DNA from: Paramacrobiotus metropolitanus
Lineage: Eukaryota > Tardigrada > Eutardigrada > Parachela > Macrobiotidae
DNA length: 64,000 nt
Direction: 5' to 3'
Assembly (NCBI RefSeq): GCF_019649055.1
Contig: NW_026570344.1
Coordinates: forward strand, 310,001 to 374,000
Below, in pieces: positions 49,809 through 62,968 of the stretch. The translations under genes and the position numbers were made by a program. Under the pieces are notes generated by a model. That model saw only the letters and a list, made by a program, of their open reading frames with translations. It did no database searches and was not told where the DNA came from. Position 1 is the stretch's first letter; the number at the start of each line of letters is the position of its first letter.

Positions 49809-51390
49809 CGGTGGCTGGTGTGTCGGTTGATTATCATCCTCCTTGATTCCCCCTTGCAACGAGATTCTGGACTGTGCGGAGGGTCTTTGTATATCTTGTT
49901 CAATTTGTCCCATGGCGCGGATAGTTTTTTCCAAAAAAATTGATTCAGTTTTTTTGGAGAATTATTTCGTTTGAAAATTTTTTTTGTAAAAATTCTTTTA
50001 AATATTTTCGCGGGGAAAATGCAAAAAGGTTCTCTCATTTTTTTTAAAAATGGATTTGATTCATTGTTCTCTTTACGGAGGGGAGTCCGAGTAGAGTTCG
50101 TCTGGCCGGGAAAAAAATCGTGGAAAAGCAGTATTCGAGTGGAGCAGAATGTTGGTTGTCTTTGAAGCGATGGCTTTAAATGTGTTGACATGTTGTTTTT
50201 GGATAAATTTGATGAAACGAGTCAGTTGTGATTGAATGTTCGGATACGATATTTGAGATATAGATGGGAGAAAGAGAGGATTTTTTGTATTTTGTCCGTG
50301 GAATATGCTGCGGTTATAGCTGTGTTTTGGGTCTTCTCATCCATTCCTCACTTTATCGCTCTTATTATTTTTTTGATTGATTAGGAATTTTTGAATTATA
50401 CCTGTACACACAACATGCGCGCCGCTATCATCCTGCTGCGTTCTTTTCTAATTGAGCAACGTTATTCTTTGTTTGTTTGGCCTGGGAAATTTAACTACTG
50501 GTGCCAGTTTTTGTTTGTCTCCTTTCTCCAGCGTTTATTGTGCATGTATAATTATGATTATTATGGCCATTCTGCAACTGACTCGTCAGCGATGTGTCGG
50601 CTTGATGTGAATTCTTATGTCCAGTGTGTGTTTTTGTCGAGGCTGTTGAGCAGCGCACACCAAAAAAATATAAACTGCCCAGAAACTTCCCTCCTTTTCC
50701 GGTTACTGTGTTGTAGTAATAGCTCTAACTACCACGAGAACAGCTTGCTGAGTTTTATCGTATCAAAGTCCACGGAATCTGGAAGCAAAACGTTGCCAAA
50801 AAACAATTATAAAACTAATGCAAAATATGACGCGATCAAATACGTACTGAGAAACACCCTATGCATAAAATCATTTCATAAAAATTCATAAAAAAATCCT
50901 TCATATATTAAGAAAATTCTTAAAGTACTGTAGATCATCCGGTTTGTAACACCAGAACCGACGCGAACCCAGTAACAGGGAATAGTAAGTAGCCTGAATA
51001 ATACTAACCTTGTCAGAAAGACAAACGAACACAGGCATGCAAGACTATTAACAGAAATAAAACTCGAATAACCAAAAAGAAAGCCAATCTGCATTGTGGT
51101 AGAATGAAAATATAGCTCGTGTTGTAATGGAATCCATGGCATTCGGTCCTGCGGCAAAAGTCGAAGCTATCAAGGCTTATTTGAATGGATAATCATCTGA
51201 TGCTTCCATACTGCAATAAAACAGCCAAAATAGTTTTACGATGCGCAGAAAGTATAATTCGAATACTAGGAGTAGTACTTCTCGCAATTGGAATACAAAT
51301 CTCAAGGGTGTGCGAACGATTACTGAAAATTCAAAGTGAAAATTGTAAGTATTTTCGAGTGCAAGAACCAGAAATTGCGAGAACGAAAAC
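49809..51390. other. 3' to 3' spacer between TENT4 and the aldo-keto reductase
   Basis: It begins with the TENT4 3' UTR (T-rich near 49920-50050). A 166-codon ORF at 50391-50891 starts without ATG and has no recognised family. No other gene is seen. Confidence 0.4.
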
Positions 51391-53717
51391 TCAAAAATTT
51401 GCTATAATAAATACGATCTGCTGATCCACTAACAATTCAAATTTGTAATAATGGAAATCCCTGTTCAAGCCGTCTAACTGTTTCACGTCGTCAGCACTGA
51501 GCTGGAAGTCCCAGATGTCAAAATTCTCTCGAATCCGCGCTGCGGTGGAGCTTTTGGGAATAACCACCCAGCCGCTGTCAACCAGGTACCGGAGCAGTAT
51601 CTGCAAGGTTAAAATTGATATGTGTTTAAGATGCAAATAAGAGGAGGGCACCGGCAACTGCTGCCACAACTGGCAACGGTACAGACACAGGCTTTTCAGT
51701 CTTTACGTATGTTTCACGAAAAGTGGGGAACATATTTTGTACATACAGCGCGGTGCAGTACAATATATATATCCGTTTATTTGTACGCACGAAGATATTA
51801 TTTTTCTTCTTATACCTGCGCAGCAGTCTTTTTGTAGGTGTCAGCCAGTTTCGTGACGATGGCTTCCTGCAGCAGCACCGGTTCCTTGGCGCTCTCCTCA
51901 TCAGAACGGAATGGACGGGGTACACGCGGCGAACCCAGCGGGGCGTAGGCCACCAGCACCAGGCTGTTGCGTCGACAGTAGTCCATTAATGGTTTCTGCG
52001 TCAGGTACGCGTGCCCTTCCGCCTACAAATGTCGAGTTAAAAATTAGATCGAGTGACGTCGCAACTGATTGTGTTTAACAGTGCTAGCAGTGATCCGACT
52101 GTTTTCCCACCAAAGCAATTTCCGCTGCTAAAGATGCCACAATTACGTGCCGGTTATTCATAGACTCATTGTGTCGTCACGTTTTGTTGTCGATATCTTA
52201 TCGAACCGCAATGACGATCAGTACCTGCAGAACAGCTGGACGGATGCGACAATGCTGGAGAATATTGTCAATCTGCGCCGGTGTGAAATTCGACAATCCG
52301 ATCGCTTTCACCACGTTATCATCCACTGCTTTCTCCAGTTCCTGATGAAAACAAAAACAGAAATCTATAATTTCATGATAGTTTTCTGCAAAAGTAACAT
52401 TGTACAAATATGAACTACAACACAGCAAAAAGAGATTTCCTGCCAGACTTTCAGCGATACAGTACCTTCCATAATGCAACGTGGTCGGTGTGCTTTTCCA
52501 CCAACACTTTTCCCGTCGCGTCTTGTGGCATCGTGGTATTGTCATCTGCAAAAACATACCTAAATGGAATAACGTAAAATATAGTACGAATGCCTGAACC
52601 GATAGTCTGCAAATCGCTGGAGCGTTTAACTTAAAGAAAACTAAAACTGCAACCAACCATATCGTACAAAGACAGAAGCATGATAAAAATCATAAACACG
52701 AGCCACAAACAAGCAATGCATAGTACAAAAACAAATAGCACAAAATGCACAAAAAATAACAAGAAAGGCTTAGCTAAAAACCAAAACCACAAACACGAAG
52801 ATGTTATATTTATGGTAATCAGACCGAAGCTGAATATTTTTGCTAGTTACAATTTATTTCAAAATTTTAACGACATGCTATGAAATTCGGTTCTGGTTCA
52901 AATTCGCGTTCATGGTTATGTGCAGTGTGCACTTTGCAGCGAGTTCCTGGTTCCAGATTGTGCTAAAGTGAAATTTTCAGATCACTTGTGTAAATTATTA
53001 CGATTTACACAAGCACCATGCATAGTGTACCATGCCATTTCCTCAATCCTGAGTTATGAGAACTGAGAATATAAACGAGGAAATTCTACTCATTGAACGG
53101 TGATAGCAAAATTTCGAAGAATGACGAAAAATCGTAGGAAAATCATTCTGATATACGACAAGGATTTAGCCACGCACCCACATATTTCATCGCAACCGGA
53201 GCATGCAGCAGCATCAAATCGATGTATCCCAAATTGAGATTCTCCAGCGACTTCTGCACCCCGCGTCGCACTTTGTCGGGATGGTAAAAGTGCGACCACA
53301 ACTGCAAATCACAACGGCATCGTTCCCCGACTACGGCACAGCAAGGGACAGCACACAGGGTCTACCTTCGTGCAGATGAACAGGTCCTCGCGCGACACCA
53401 GCCCCGACTGGATCTTGTTGCGGACGGCTTCTCCCACCTCCGTTTCATTCTGATACAGGTACGCCGTGTCAATGTGCCGATACCCGATGTCGATGGCCGT
53501 CTCCACGGCGGTGCGCACTTCGTTGGGTTTGGCCTAAATTAAATGGGCGAGAGAAAACTCACAAACAGAATGAAGGGCAGTACGACAGGAAGACGCAAGA
53601 GAAAAGCAAGCGATAAAATCATCATTAAAATCGAAAAGGTACGTTGTATGTTCCCAGACCGAGGATGGGCATGGAACGGCCGTTGTGCAGGCACACCACC
53701 GGAGCGAGTTTGGCCAT
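51391..53717 (-). CDS. Aldo-keto reductase (AKR1-like)
   Basis: Exons in transcript order: 53717-53643, 53533-53366, 53301-53178, 52545-52466, 52341-52225, 52022-51816, 51600-51391; 326 aa, the normal AKR length. Family role: cytosolic NADPH-dependent reduction of aldehydes and ketones in a TIM barrel. The catalytic tetrad is present: Asp47 and Tyr52 in [14 protein letters not shown], Lys81 in LFICTK, His114 in [28 protein letters not shown] and the NADPH-binding [15 protein letters not shown] are clear. The C-terminus ([15 protein letters not shown]) lacks the common YPF end, so the last exon end is the least certain part. The natural substrate cannot be read from sequence. Confidence 0.9.
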
Positions 53718-56700
53718 TTTGGATGACAGGAATATGCCAGTCTGTGGGCGAAACGGTTAAACAGGAGTTACAGGACTTACAAGGAAACAAACTAGTTGAC
53801 AAAGCAGCGTCGTGTAAGCTACGAGTACCGTAAGTTTTATCACATATGATATGATAATCTCATAATCACTTCTTTCCGTCCCATTCAAGATTCAAGAAAA
53901 TAAACTGCTGTGCAGTTTCAAGTTTGCACTTTGCAGTGGTTGCGCCGCGGCGGCAAGGAATCTTCAAACGGATGAGTAAAATCGACTGTCGTACCGTGGC
54001 GGTGGGATATGTTGTCAGGTGGGCTTATGCTGTTTGCTGATCTATGGCTCGCAAATTTCGCTGATTACGAATTTTGAAATTTTCTGCCTTGCTGAATGCT
54101 GACCTCTGACTTGTGAGGCATAGTTGTCTCTGAAGCGATTCACTTGCGATAATCAATCATGATCTTTATAAATATGATGGTATTAATAAGTTAAACAAGA
54201 ACCAGTGTTAATCTGAGTTTATGGATGCACTGGCGAGCGATCTCGCCGAGTTCTCCTGGGCGAAATCACTGAAATCGATGAACCGTCGCCAGTTCTGTTC
54301 CATTTCTGTCCCTGGCGCACGTCTTTCTCTCCGACTGCTGGTGTGAGGAATCTCCAGTATCCACGTCGGTGGTTCTCATACCTACACCGCGCCGTCGTAG
54401 TCTTCCGGCCAATCATGCTCGAGATCGAACCGTCACGGCCTTTTAACTGGACCAGTTGATTGGGTCATGGCTGGGTCATGACGGGTTTTCGCGCAGTTAA
54501 ACTGCTACCGTTATTAATCCGTAACCGGCCGCCGTCGAAAGCTGTTGTCTCCGGTTTCGGTGAAGCCCTTCCTTCCGGGGGTGGATAGTGTGCAGCGGTC
54601 TTGCGGCGGCCGTCGCCGGAAAGCGGTGGAGCAACTTTACGTGACGGCCGTCATGCATTCGGCGGCAACTACGTTGGCGGGAAAGCGCGTTGAACGACCT
54701 GGGATTGGTGTTTGCCCCACCGGGCCGCTTCCTTTTCCCTAGTTTTTGTCCGTGCTCCACCGGCGCTACTGGCCGCCCCGGAGGCTCATCCGAAGCGGTA
54801 ATATTTCCGCTAGTTTTCTGGTTTGGAGACTGGAGCTAGTAGACTGTGGAAGTCTGATGATCAATAATTCCCCTTCGCCCTCCGTAGCCACTCTCTCCAT
54901 TCGTTCCGAAATTCGTCTCTCTTGGCGAAACAAACCGGCCAGCCCGATCCTGGAAGCGTATTACGAGGCCGACAATGGCGTCCTGCACTTCCGCTACTGT
55001 ATACATATATAGCGCCCTATATACCAGCGGGTGCCGGCTAGCAATGAGACCGCCGCCCGAAATTGGTCCCATTCAGTCATTCACTCACGTCCTTACTCTG
55101 CAGGCCTGGTCCCTGGTCCACTGGCCATGGAATACAGATTTCAGAGCGTGTCGGACAAGAGGCGGATTTAATAGATTTGGAGGTCACTACAACCTTTTTT
55201 CCAGTAAACAGTTAATGTTCTACCATAAAGCGCCGATATGCTAGGAGTATGAGTAGGAGTGGTCCATCAAGCAAACTAACAACATGCAGCCACACAAGAC
55301 ATCGCAAAGCCTATAAAACAAGAGAACGGAAGTACGAGTTCTTCAAAGCACAACTTATAATTGCTTGCTGCACTATCCTGTGCCACGGGCCCACTATTTA
55401 CTGTTTAAATAAGTTGTTAGAATAAGAGTGACTCTTAAGTAATTCTTGTGGCTGAATTTTCAATTATGATCTTATCGTGATACGCTTGTGTCGTTCAAAC
55501 CTTTCAGAAGGACGTAATTCCCTTTAATAGTTTACAATCAAATCGAAATTACGGAAAATGTGTTTTACAGAACGCGGTGCGTGGTCACTACCAGCCGGGT
55601 AATAAATAAAGTGCCATCTTCCGAAAATGTTATGTTCAGTGCTCCGTTACAGAAAATTACTAATAACTGTCCAGTTCTCACGCTGCCAGTGGAAAGACGA
55701 TAATTAATCTAATATCTAACTGCACGAACCAAATGGCAAGGTTTAGATCCGCAAAACAAACTGACAGTGATGCTAACAAACAGGCAGTCAGGCTAACAAA
55801 CTGATAACAAACAGTGTTTGTTCCAGTATTTCTACACTTGGTATACTCGTACACGTTGTACGCCCAGACCATTGCCGTTGCTCTAGGTGTGCGAGAGGAA
55901 TGAAAGAACCTCTCGCACACTAAGAGCAACGGCAATGCCCAGACAAATGTATCATCGTTTTGAGCAATGAATCGAGCCTTGCAAAGGTGATCCCTTCCGC
56001 GCCAGCCGTGCTGCTGACCATGACGGGAAGCAGAGTCCGTCTTGTTCATGCACCAACCCGCTTTGAATCAAGGATTGTAAGAGAAAAAAGAATTTTTTTA
56101 CCGCGGGAAAGGGAAAAGGTCATTCCGCACCCTTCCCGGCCATGTCGTAGTGTCTTTCGCCTACCCGAGTAGGATGCCGGATACATATATATGGCGATGA
56201 TACTCATAAGATCTGCTGCCGCAACCGGGGGATTTGCCGTATGATGATCGCCGGCATTCAGAGGATATGCGTGGAAACACTGTATTCAGCAGCGAGCTGC
56301 CCACTTCACCTTATAGTTCCTTATCAGTATCGGACGGTATACCGGACTAGCTAGATTCACAGGATCGGCAAAACCAGACAGCGCATGACTGTATGATTTT
56401 GCCTTATATTTATGTTTGACTTTTACAGTAGAAGGGGGAGTTTAGGCTATAAACCGAATTTACTAATCAGTATCAGTATCTTTGGTACTTGGTCATTGTT
56501 GCTTCTCGTAATCTTTTATTTCTGATGTGTTCTCTCACCAGACCAAAGTATATTGTCGCTCAAGCCGAGTCTAATCGTCACTAGAAGACTTGGACCGAAA
56601 AATATTTGTCTATGGGGCTTCAAGCGAAACCCAAACATTGAGAAACTTATAGATTCAATTACTACTCTAGTTATTTTACGCGTATCATTATTTGAAATTT

Positions 56701-57061
56701 ATTTATTTGTTAATGAGTTTGCCAAGTCCTGTACAGTATTTTCAATAGATCAGTTCTCCTTGATTCTTTGGATTCCTGATACGTGTATGCATCACCGCAA
56801 GTGATATTCGGGATCACTTTCTGCCAATGACAAAATGGCGAAGTCGGAGCGCCGAACAGGGTTGGAAATTCAAGATAACCTTTGTGTCCGAAGACTCGGG
56901 GTCCGTGTTTGACTGCGCTTCGCGTTCTGAAATAGAACAGTGGTTTCCCTAGATTATCCCACATGCTTGTATTGTGCTCCAAGTATTAGTTCAAAAGTTG
57001 TTGATGTAAACTATAAACTGAGGCTATAGTTGTGCTTTCGTTGCTACCTTGCTAGCAAAGG
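53718..57061. other. Spacer upstream of the aldo-keto reductase
   Basis: About 3.3 kb without a recognised gene. GC-rich parts at 53.9-55.1 kb may be promoter-like, and a tatatagcgccctatatacc stretch at about 55007-55025 resembles a TATA region. A 68-bp hairpin insertion lies at 55870-55937. Confidence 0.4.
55870..55937. mobile_element. 68-bp hairpin insertion with short target duplication
   Basis: Arms 55870-55898 and 55909-55937 are inverted and match at 27 of 29 positions, with a 10-base loop. The ends read CATTGCCG and CGGCAATG. CCCAGAC stands directly on both sides (7 bp, 8 with the shared G). This is the shape of a minimal MITE. A 7-8 bp duplication would suit hAT-type transposition, but the family is not shown. 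Confidence 0.7.
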
Positions 57062-58569
57062 TCACCGCAATATGCTTAAATCTGTCCTGTGCGTACCCAG
57101 AATTCGCAAAAAGTCCATCCAGAAGACATCACTCAAAGGACGGCCAAAGGTTGTGGGCGCCAGCGTCGGATCGGGCGTGGCCAGCAAACGCTGATATAGT
57201 CTGTTAACACTGCGACCAAAGCTGCTCTCCCTTAAGCATCCAACACGATAACCATTTTCCGGGGCGGGCTGCAATAATTTTGTTACATGAAATTTGCGGC
57301 GCGAGTTTTAATTATCATGCTAACAGCCTATAGTTAACGCTTTCTTTAATTTCTGTAGATCGACAGATTCCACGGGTCTCAGTAATGACGCGAATTAAGC
57401 CGATTGTATTCAAATTAAATGCGTGCAAACTGCAAAAGAGTGTCTTTGATACGTGGTAAACTGCCCAAATGATAAGTAATTAGTCATCAAAGTAATAATA
57501 TGACGGTAGCATGATATAATATGTACTAATACTGATTAAAACGAGGTTTTTGGCAATGACTGAGATGCCGGAAAAGTTTCAAATATCTAATGGTAAACGA
57601 TTTCAACATTAGTACAATTGCTGTATGGGTATATGGTATACATATTTTTAAATAGAACTATAATTAGTTCTACTCGTGGAATAGTTTTGAAAAGTCTTTC
57701 ACATGCATCGTACCGGCGATTGCTATCAAAAGTTGCACTGGCGTAGGCCAGCGCTAAAACTGGCAGTGCGCTTGCGTACAATAATTAACCGATGTGTCTG
57801 CTGCGTGTACTTACGCCGCACCTTTAATTTCCATTTTGACTGTCTTAGATAATAATAGTTCTAGACTACCTGACGGTGAGATCAAATCTGCACGCATGCA
57901 GATTTGAGACTAGCAACCACTTTGCAAGAATCAATCATTTTACTGCTTATAATATATAATAAAAATTGTGCAAGGAAGGCAGATATTTAGTATTAGCCAG
58001 CCGTTGTGAACGCTGGTATTTTTGTTACATTCATTACTATATTGTATTTTGCAAGATTATATTCAGGATGAATTTTTAAAATTTACTTTATCCAACGAAG
58101 TATGCGTAAATTGAAAATACAGGTTATAATTCCAGAAAGATTTTGCACTGGGACTCTTATAAAACAATTTCCATGTATAAGTCTACGATTAATCCAAGTG
58201 CAAATTGGGCTTATAGCTTGTACAAGGTGGAAAGTTAACTGTTGTTTTACGATTGTACAATTGCCTCACTTGTCAGGTAAGTGGTTAGTGATGTTTTTGG
58301 TGTCTACTAGCTACTGGGATGACAACCAACAAGGAAACTAAATTTAAAATTAATTCAAAACCATGTGCAATTATGCACGCGCGGTAGTTATAAAATTTTT
58401 AATTTTGTTGATGACTTACAACTTGATCGGACAAAAATGACCCCGGTGTCCCGGCCACACGCTTGGCATGCTCCACCGGTGGTTGTGGATCCATGATCAG
58501 CCAGCTGGAATTTAGCGGCAGAACCGACAGAACCAGCCAAAGAAATACACATAAAAACCGCTCCAGCAT
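57062..58569 (-). CDS. Short secreted prohormone-like protein, family unknown
   Basis: Two exons in phase: 58569-58420 and 57268-57062, 118 aa, with a 1,151-nt intron. The N-terminus MLERFLCVFLWLVLSVLPL is a clear signal peptide, followed by a dibasic KR in PPVEHAKRVAG that could be a prohormone-convertase site. The second exon reads PAPENGYRVGCLRESSFGRS, NRLYQRLL, APTTFGRPLSDVFWMDFLRI. Only one Cys lies outside the signal, so there is no internal disulphide. Two FGR motifs could be amidation sites if cut at single Arg, which is speculation. I do not recognise the family. A TATA box is placed suitably upstream. A chance pairing of two ORFs is possible. Confidence 0.5.
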
Positions 58570-58667
58570 TTCGAATTAATAACGTAACGTTTCACTTCCT
58601 ACGAGTAGACCCGAGATAGCTCAAAAGTACTTTTAGATGCTTTATCTGCTTACCACTCCGATGCGCA

Positions 58668-58674
58668 TTATATA
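58668..58674 (-). promoter_or_regulatory. TATA box for the secreted peptide gene
   Basis: On the minus strand GGCTATATAATGCG lies about 100 bases before the ATG at 58569, leaving room for a start site and a 5' UTR of about 70 bases. Confidence 0.45.
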
Positions 58675-59254
58675 GCCACTGAATGTACCCGGTGTCCCAG
58701 AAAAGCGTCACCTTTCCGGTGTGGGCACTCCAGTGTATTGAGCTCGTTAATGGGATCTTATATTATAGAATTATGCTTATAATTAAATCTGCGTGTATGT
58801 ACCTAGCGTTTACCCTGAAAAGCAGTACGCAGTTGCGCCGGGAGATCACAGAAATTGATGATTAAGTAGCAACATCACGAAGAATTACCGATCGTCAATA
58901 CAATTCGGAAAGTCACGTTATTTTCTATTCGGTATTGACGTCCATTACAGGATCAAGGTCACGGTCGCCATGTCATAAATGAACTAAATTGGTCCGGCTA
59001 ATTTAAGGTAATATTTATATGATTTTTCTTCGTAATCAGAACAATCCCCTTTTATGACAACAACATATGCGTGTATTTAATAAAATTATGCGCAGTCAAC
59101 AATTTTTTCCTCATTGCGTTCACAAATTCTCGAAAGCGATATGACCATGGCCGTAATACGTGAATGTATCCTGATGCAGCATGCTTGTAAGCTTTTATCA
59201 CGACAGGAAGGACGCCCCGTTCCGCCACTCCCCGGAGCAGACCGTTGGTAAATG
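58675..59254. other. Spacer between the secreted-peptide gene and the receptor-like exon
   Basis: AT-rich, about 0.6 kb, with no recognised feature. Confidence 0.35.
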
Positions 59255-59380
59255 TCATAAAGAGGAGCCGGTGCTGGCGTTCATTTTCTCGTTAATCAGA
59301 TTGACGACACCTTGTACGTCCTGCTTGCGTCCGATCAGCTGCACCATGATGAGCGCGTAGGATACCAAAACGGTTGAGAT
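59255..59380 (-). CDS. Possible last exon of a gustatory-receptor-like gene
   Basis: After an acceptor (ctcgcag) the exon reads ISTVLVSYALIMVQLIGRKQ and ends 20 or so residues later at TGA. The spacing SYALIMVQL matches the TYxxxxxQF signature of the last transmembrane helix in the insect/nematode gustatory-receptor family, which also ends soon after this helix. Phase 0 at the acceptor fits that family. Upstream exons could not be placed with confidence, so this may be a fragment or a pseudogene. Confidence 0.35.
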   Translation of the reverse strand: MSTVLVSYALIMVQLIGRKQDVQGVVNLINEKMNASTGSSL

Positions 59381-62300
59381 CTGCGAGAAATTCGGTGTCA
59401 TAAAACCTTCGGTCGTTTCATAATCGAAATTGGTATGAATTTGTTTTCAATGATATAATAATCATATATCCGGAACGGTTCGGATATATACGAATATAAC
59501 GTATATAGCTTATGAATACGAATATAGCTTATGAACTAGTTGCAGTGCATCTGTGGAATCATGTTATTTTCTCGCGATACAGTTATTGGTTACATAACTT
59601 ACATCGGTGGAAACTGGAAAATAAGGTAATAGATTCCCTCATGATGACTATTCCGTTTTCGTTTCGATATAAAGCTAAGTAATACCACATTAAAGGTCAT
59701 AAGTTTCTGTTTTCCATATTAATACGGTTCGTTGTATTTTATAAAGTCCTTTAATAATTTCGAGATGCTTTATTCATACCTGTATGAACTATGGAGTACG
59801 AGTACGTACTTATTCGAAAGCGCAAGCACTTAAATTGTTATTGATCTACAGAGTATGGTGAAACGAAACTGTATAACTCATGCAGTAAACCGTAAAAATA
59901 CCATAAAAATTACAAATATTATATCTTTGTAGCAGAAAACGTGGAAACCATTTCAGTTAATGTATGGCTTTGTGTGCAAGCAAAAACACATTTCTGGGGA
60001 TTTTGTAGGATATGCTGGATTAATTTTTGAAAGGTTAATCTGATGCTCGTGCCGATAGAAAATAACCCCGGTATAACGGCCCAGTGCCGCGCTCTCGTCT
60101 GTATAAAATGCATTACCTGTAGTATCACTATTTCTTTCTATAAAACAATAATTCTTGGATTCTACGCAAACTGCCCGTAGAGTAGAGCGCGGCGATGGAT
60201 AGTTTCGAACTTTCGATTAGGAACATAAGTCGACAGCACACTGAAAGCCGAAGGAATATAAATAGCGGAAAATAAAGCACTCGCAATTTGCGGGTTAAAG
60301 TAGTACAATATTACAGATACGAATTTATTGAATATACGGTACTTAATATTACCGTTAGCACAAGATTTCTGGTTATGAAGAAAAACTTCCATCCCGTAAA
60401 GGCTTCCGGTCGGTACGAGATCTTGGATACTATCAAATTCAGATGTGTCATCGTTTTGCTTGTTATCTGAAGAAATAAAAATCATAGTCACTACACCATA
60501 ATATAATATATTGACCATTGGACTGTTTATATTGTACTGATTCACTAATTCGGTGAAGCCAAACACATACGATGCTTTCCAAAATTATAATTAGAGAAGC
60601 ACGTGTTCGAAGCCGTTTTCTTATTTTGTCTCATGTGGAACTAGAAGAATGCATTCGATGAATAAATTGTTCCACGTGCGTATTGATAATGAGCTATGAT
60701 TGTAGTGGTTTAAAATTTGTTTAATTTTAAAATTTATTTATGACGTAAGATGACCTATGACCTTTTATTATGACCTTTAGACTAAATTAGGGATGAATTT
60801 ATTTTGTTAAACAGCGCTTCTGACACCAGTTTATAATGTACAGATCGCGTTGTCCTGACGTTCTGATTAACCCCGGCCCTAACGTCGGTCATTCGCGCAA
60901 TCTTCGCGGCAGCCAATGTATACTTCCATCTTAATTATGGGCGGGTGTTTCATATCGAGGTCACGGTAATGCACGCACGTGTCACAAGTGTCGGTAACTT
61001 GTAACTTCATCGGTAGAGCAACTGTTGGCGCATGAACATAATTAGCACGTTTAATTTTGGCATTTCGCGTATGTGCGCAGTGCCATGAAATGCAGCATGT
61101 CACTTAAATAGTTTTTCCGTTTAACGTTGTAATTAATGTAGAACAAATGTAACTGATCACACAACTGGCACGAAAAGAAAACGCCGGACAACAGTTATTT
61201 TGGTGGGAATTCTCCTCTTGGATGCTGCGTTTCGGCGGATGACTTGGCGGTCGCCGAGTTCTTCGATTAAACGGTATCCAAAAATTGTATACCAATGCAA
61301 AATCGTAAGAAATGATGTTACTTTTAAATACGTACATGAGCAAACCAAGAAAGCTATAGCCGTATTAGATTTTACATTCAACCGCACGAGAAAATGCGGG
61401 CGTTGGCTGTGTGATCGAAATTGTTTTTAATTAATTTGTTTTGTTTTTCTAACGATCATATTCTATAATCAGTATGTAGAGTAAATTCGGTAATTTTGCT
61501 CTAATGGTAAGGTCCTGTCATACTAAAATATAGTGTCTGTTGAATTAATTATAGTTACTGCTGGTACTCCACGATATGATTTTTTACCTAGGAATTAGGT
61601 AGAAAAACTATATACGGCAAGAAACCAGCCAGTCAAGTGAGTAACGAGTAACGGAGTAAGTATTGATGCGGATTAGCACAGCAATCCAGCATAGTAATAC
61701 GACCTCTGTTTAGGAAAGTGTAAGTATTACGGAAGCAAAGGTAGATCAAAATTGATATCTATATTCTCTGTTATCCGATCGTTTGTTACGTACAAGTACT
61801 ACTGTTTGCTGATGCTATTTAATTCGATATTATGCGTTATTGTTGTAGTCCGAACTATACAAATACCAGAAACATTATCTCTCTATTTGGAAAACTACTG
61901 GTTGGCTACATGCTTTTGCATCAAAGATAATTCATCGAACGGGTTGCGACGTACAGAGTACCTTTGTAGATGTTATTAAAGTTATTCAAATACTGTAGTG
62001 CGGTGCTCCGGAAGTCGACTCGACTCCCGTTATACGAAACCATCTTGGGATGGATCGAAGACCGTACATAATTAAAAGTTCAAAGGTACGGTGGTACGAC
62101 TCTAGTTCGCACTGCACAGTGATTTAGGGTTAGGAACATTTCTTCAATAAGATAATTTGCAAAACTGCAAAGTTACTTTCGAAACCAGGAAACAATATGT
62201 ACGTGTCGTGAAGTCTAGAAGTTTACAACAGGAACAGAAATACTGTAACAGTCTCCACAAAAAACAATGGCTAATCAGGTAACGATCGACAATATTTAAT

Positions 62301-62487
62301 AATTATTTCATAATTATAAATGTTAAAGAAAAGCTGGGAACGATCCGGAAGCTGGGATTAAAGGTGTAACGATTCTGGTCAATGAAACTCATAAAAGGTG
62401 GCCCGCGCGGACCCCCTTGCCAAGCAGTATCGAACTAAACTTTAAATTTCGGATATGTCGTAAATGTAATATACTCAGCCGAAATGT

Positions 62488-62896
62488 TTAAGGGATTTGG
62501 CCCGGTACATAGTGCCAAATTCGGGTACATACACGGGAACTTTCGCTGTCGCGCATTTTTAAAAATCGTTTTAAAATTTAAAAAATGGTAGGAAGCTGGT
62601 TCGGTACCAAAACGATCTTCATAGTAATGTGCATTTTCGTGCAAAATTTTAAGAGCATCGGTTCATAATGAGACTTTTGGTACACCTCCGCGCGTTTAAA
62701 CTTTTTGAATTTCAGTTCACTAATAACTCCCGAACCGGATGTTGCGCGCACAAACGGTTTTTTCGCCTATGTATACGAATCTTTTGGCTACAAAATGTCA
62801 TAAAGCAATGCAAAAAAGTGTTTAGGAGTGCGCAACAGCGAAAGTTCCCGTGTATGTACCCGAATTTGGCACTATGTACCGGACCAAATCCCTTAA
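62488..62896. repeat. Inverted pair of a 68-bp unit
   Basis: Units at 62488-62555 and 62829-62896 are inverted and match at 66 of 68 positions, 273 bases apart. Each includes GGTACATAGTGCCAAATTCG and, in the matching frame, reads KFPCMYPNLALCTGPNPL. Sequence inside and outside the arms does not match. It is either a foldback element or two separate insertions of the same unit. Confidence 0.8.
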
Positions 62897-62937
62897 GTAT
62901 ACAAATGCAAAACCAGAGCTTTCTTTTGAAAACTGGA

Positions 62938-62968
62938 GGAAGCGGTAGCCACGGCGGAAGCGGTAGCC
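62938..62968 (+). repeat. Short GGAAGCGGTAGCC tandem repeat
   Basis: The unit ggaagcggtagcc appears twice, joined by acggc, and would encode GSGSHGGSGS. It is low complexity next to the inverted repeat. Confidence 0.5.

Noticed and set aside
50391-50891. 166-codon open frame right of TENT4
   Set aside because: It has no ATG at its start, odd composition and no family. It lies in a 3' to 3' spacer.
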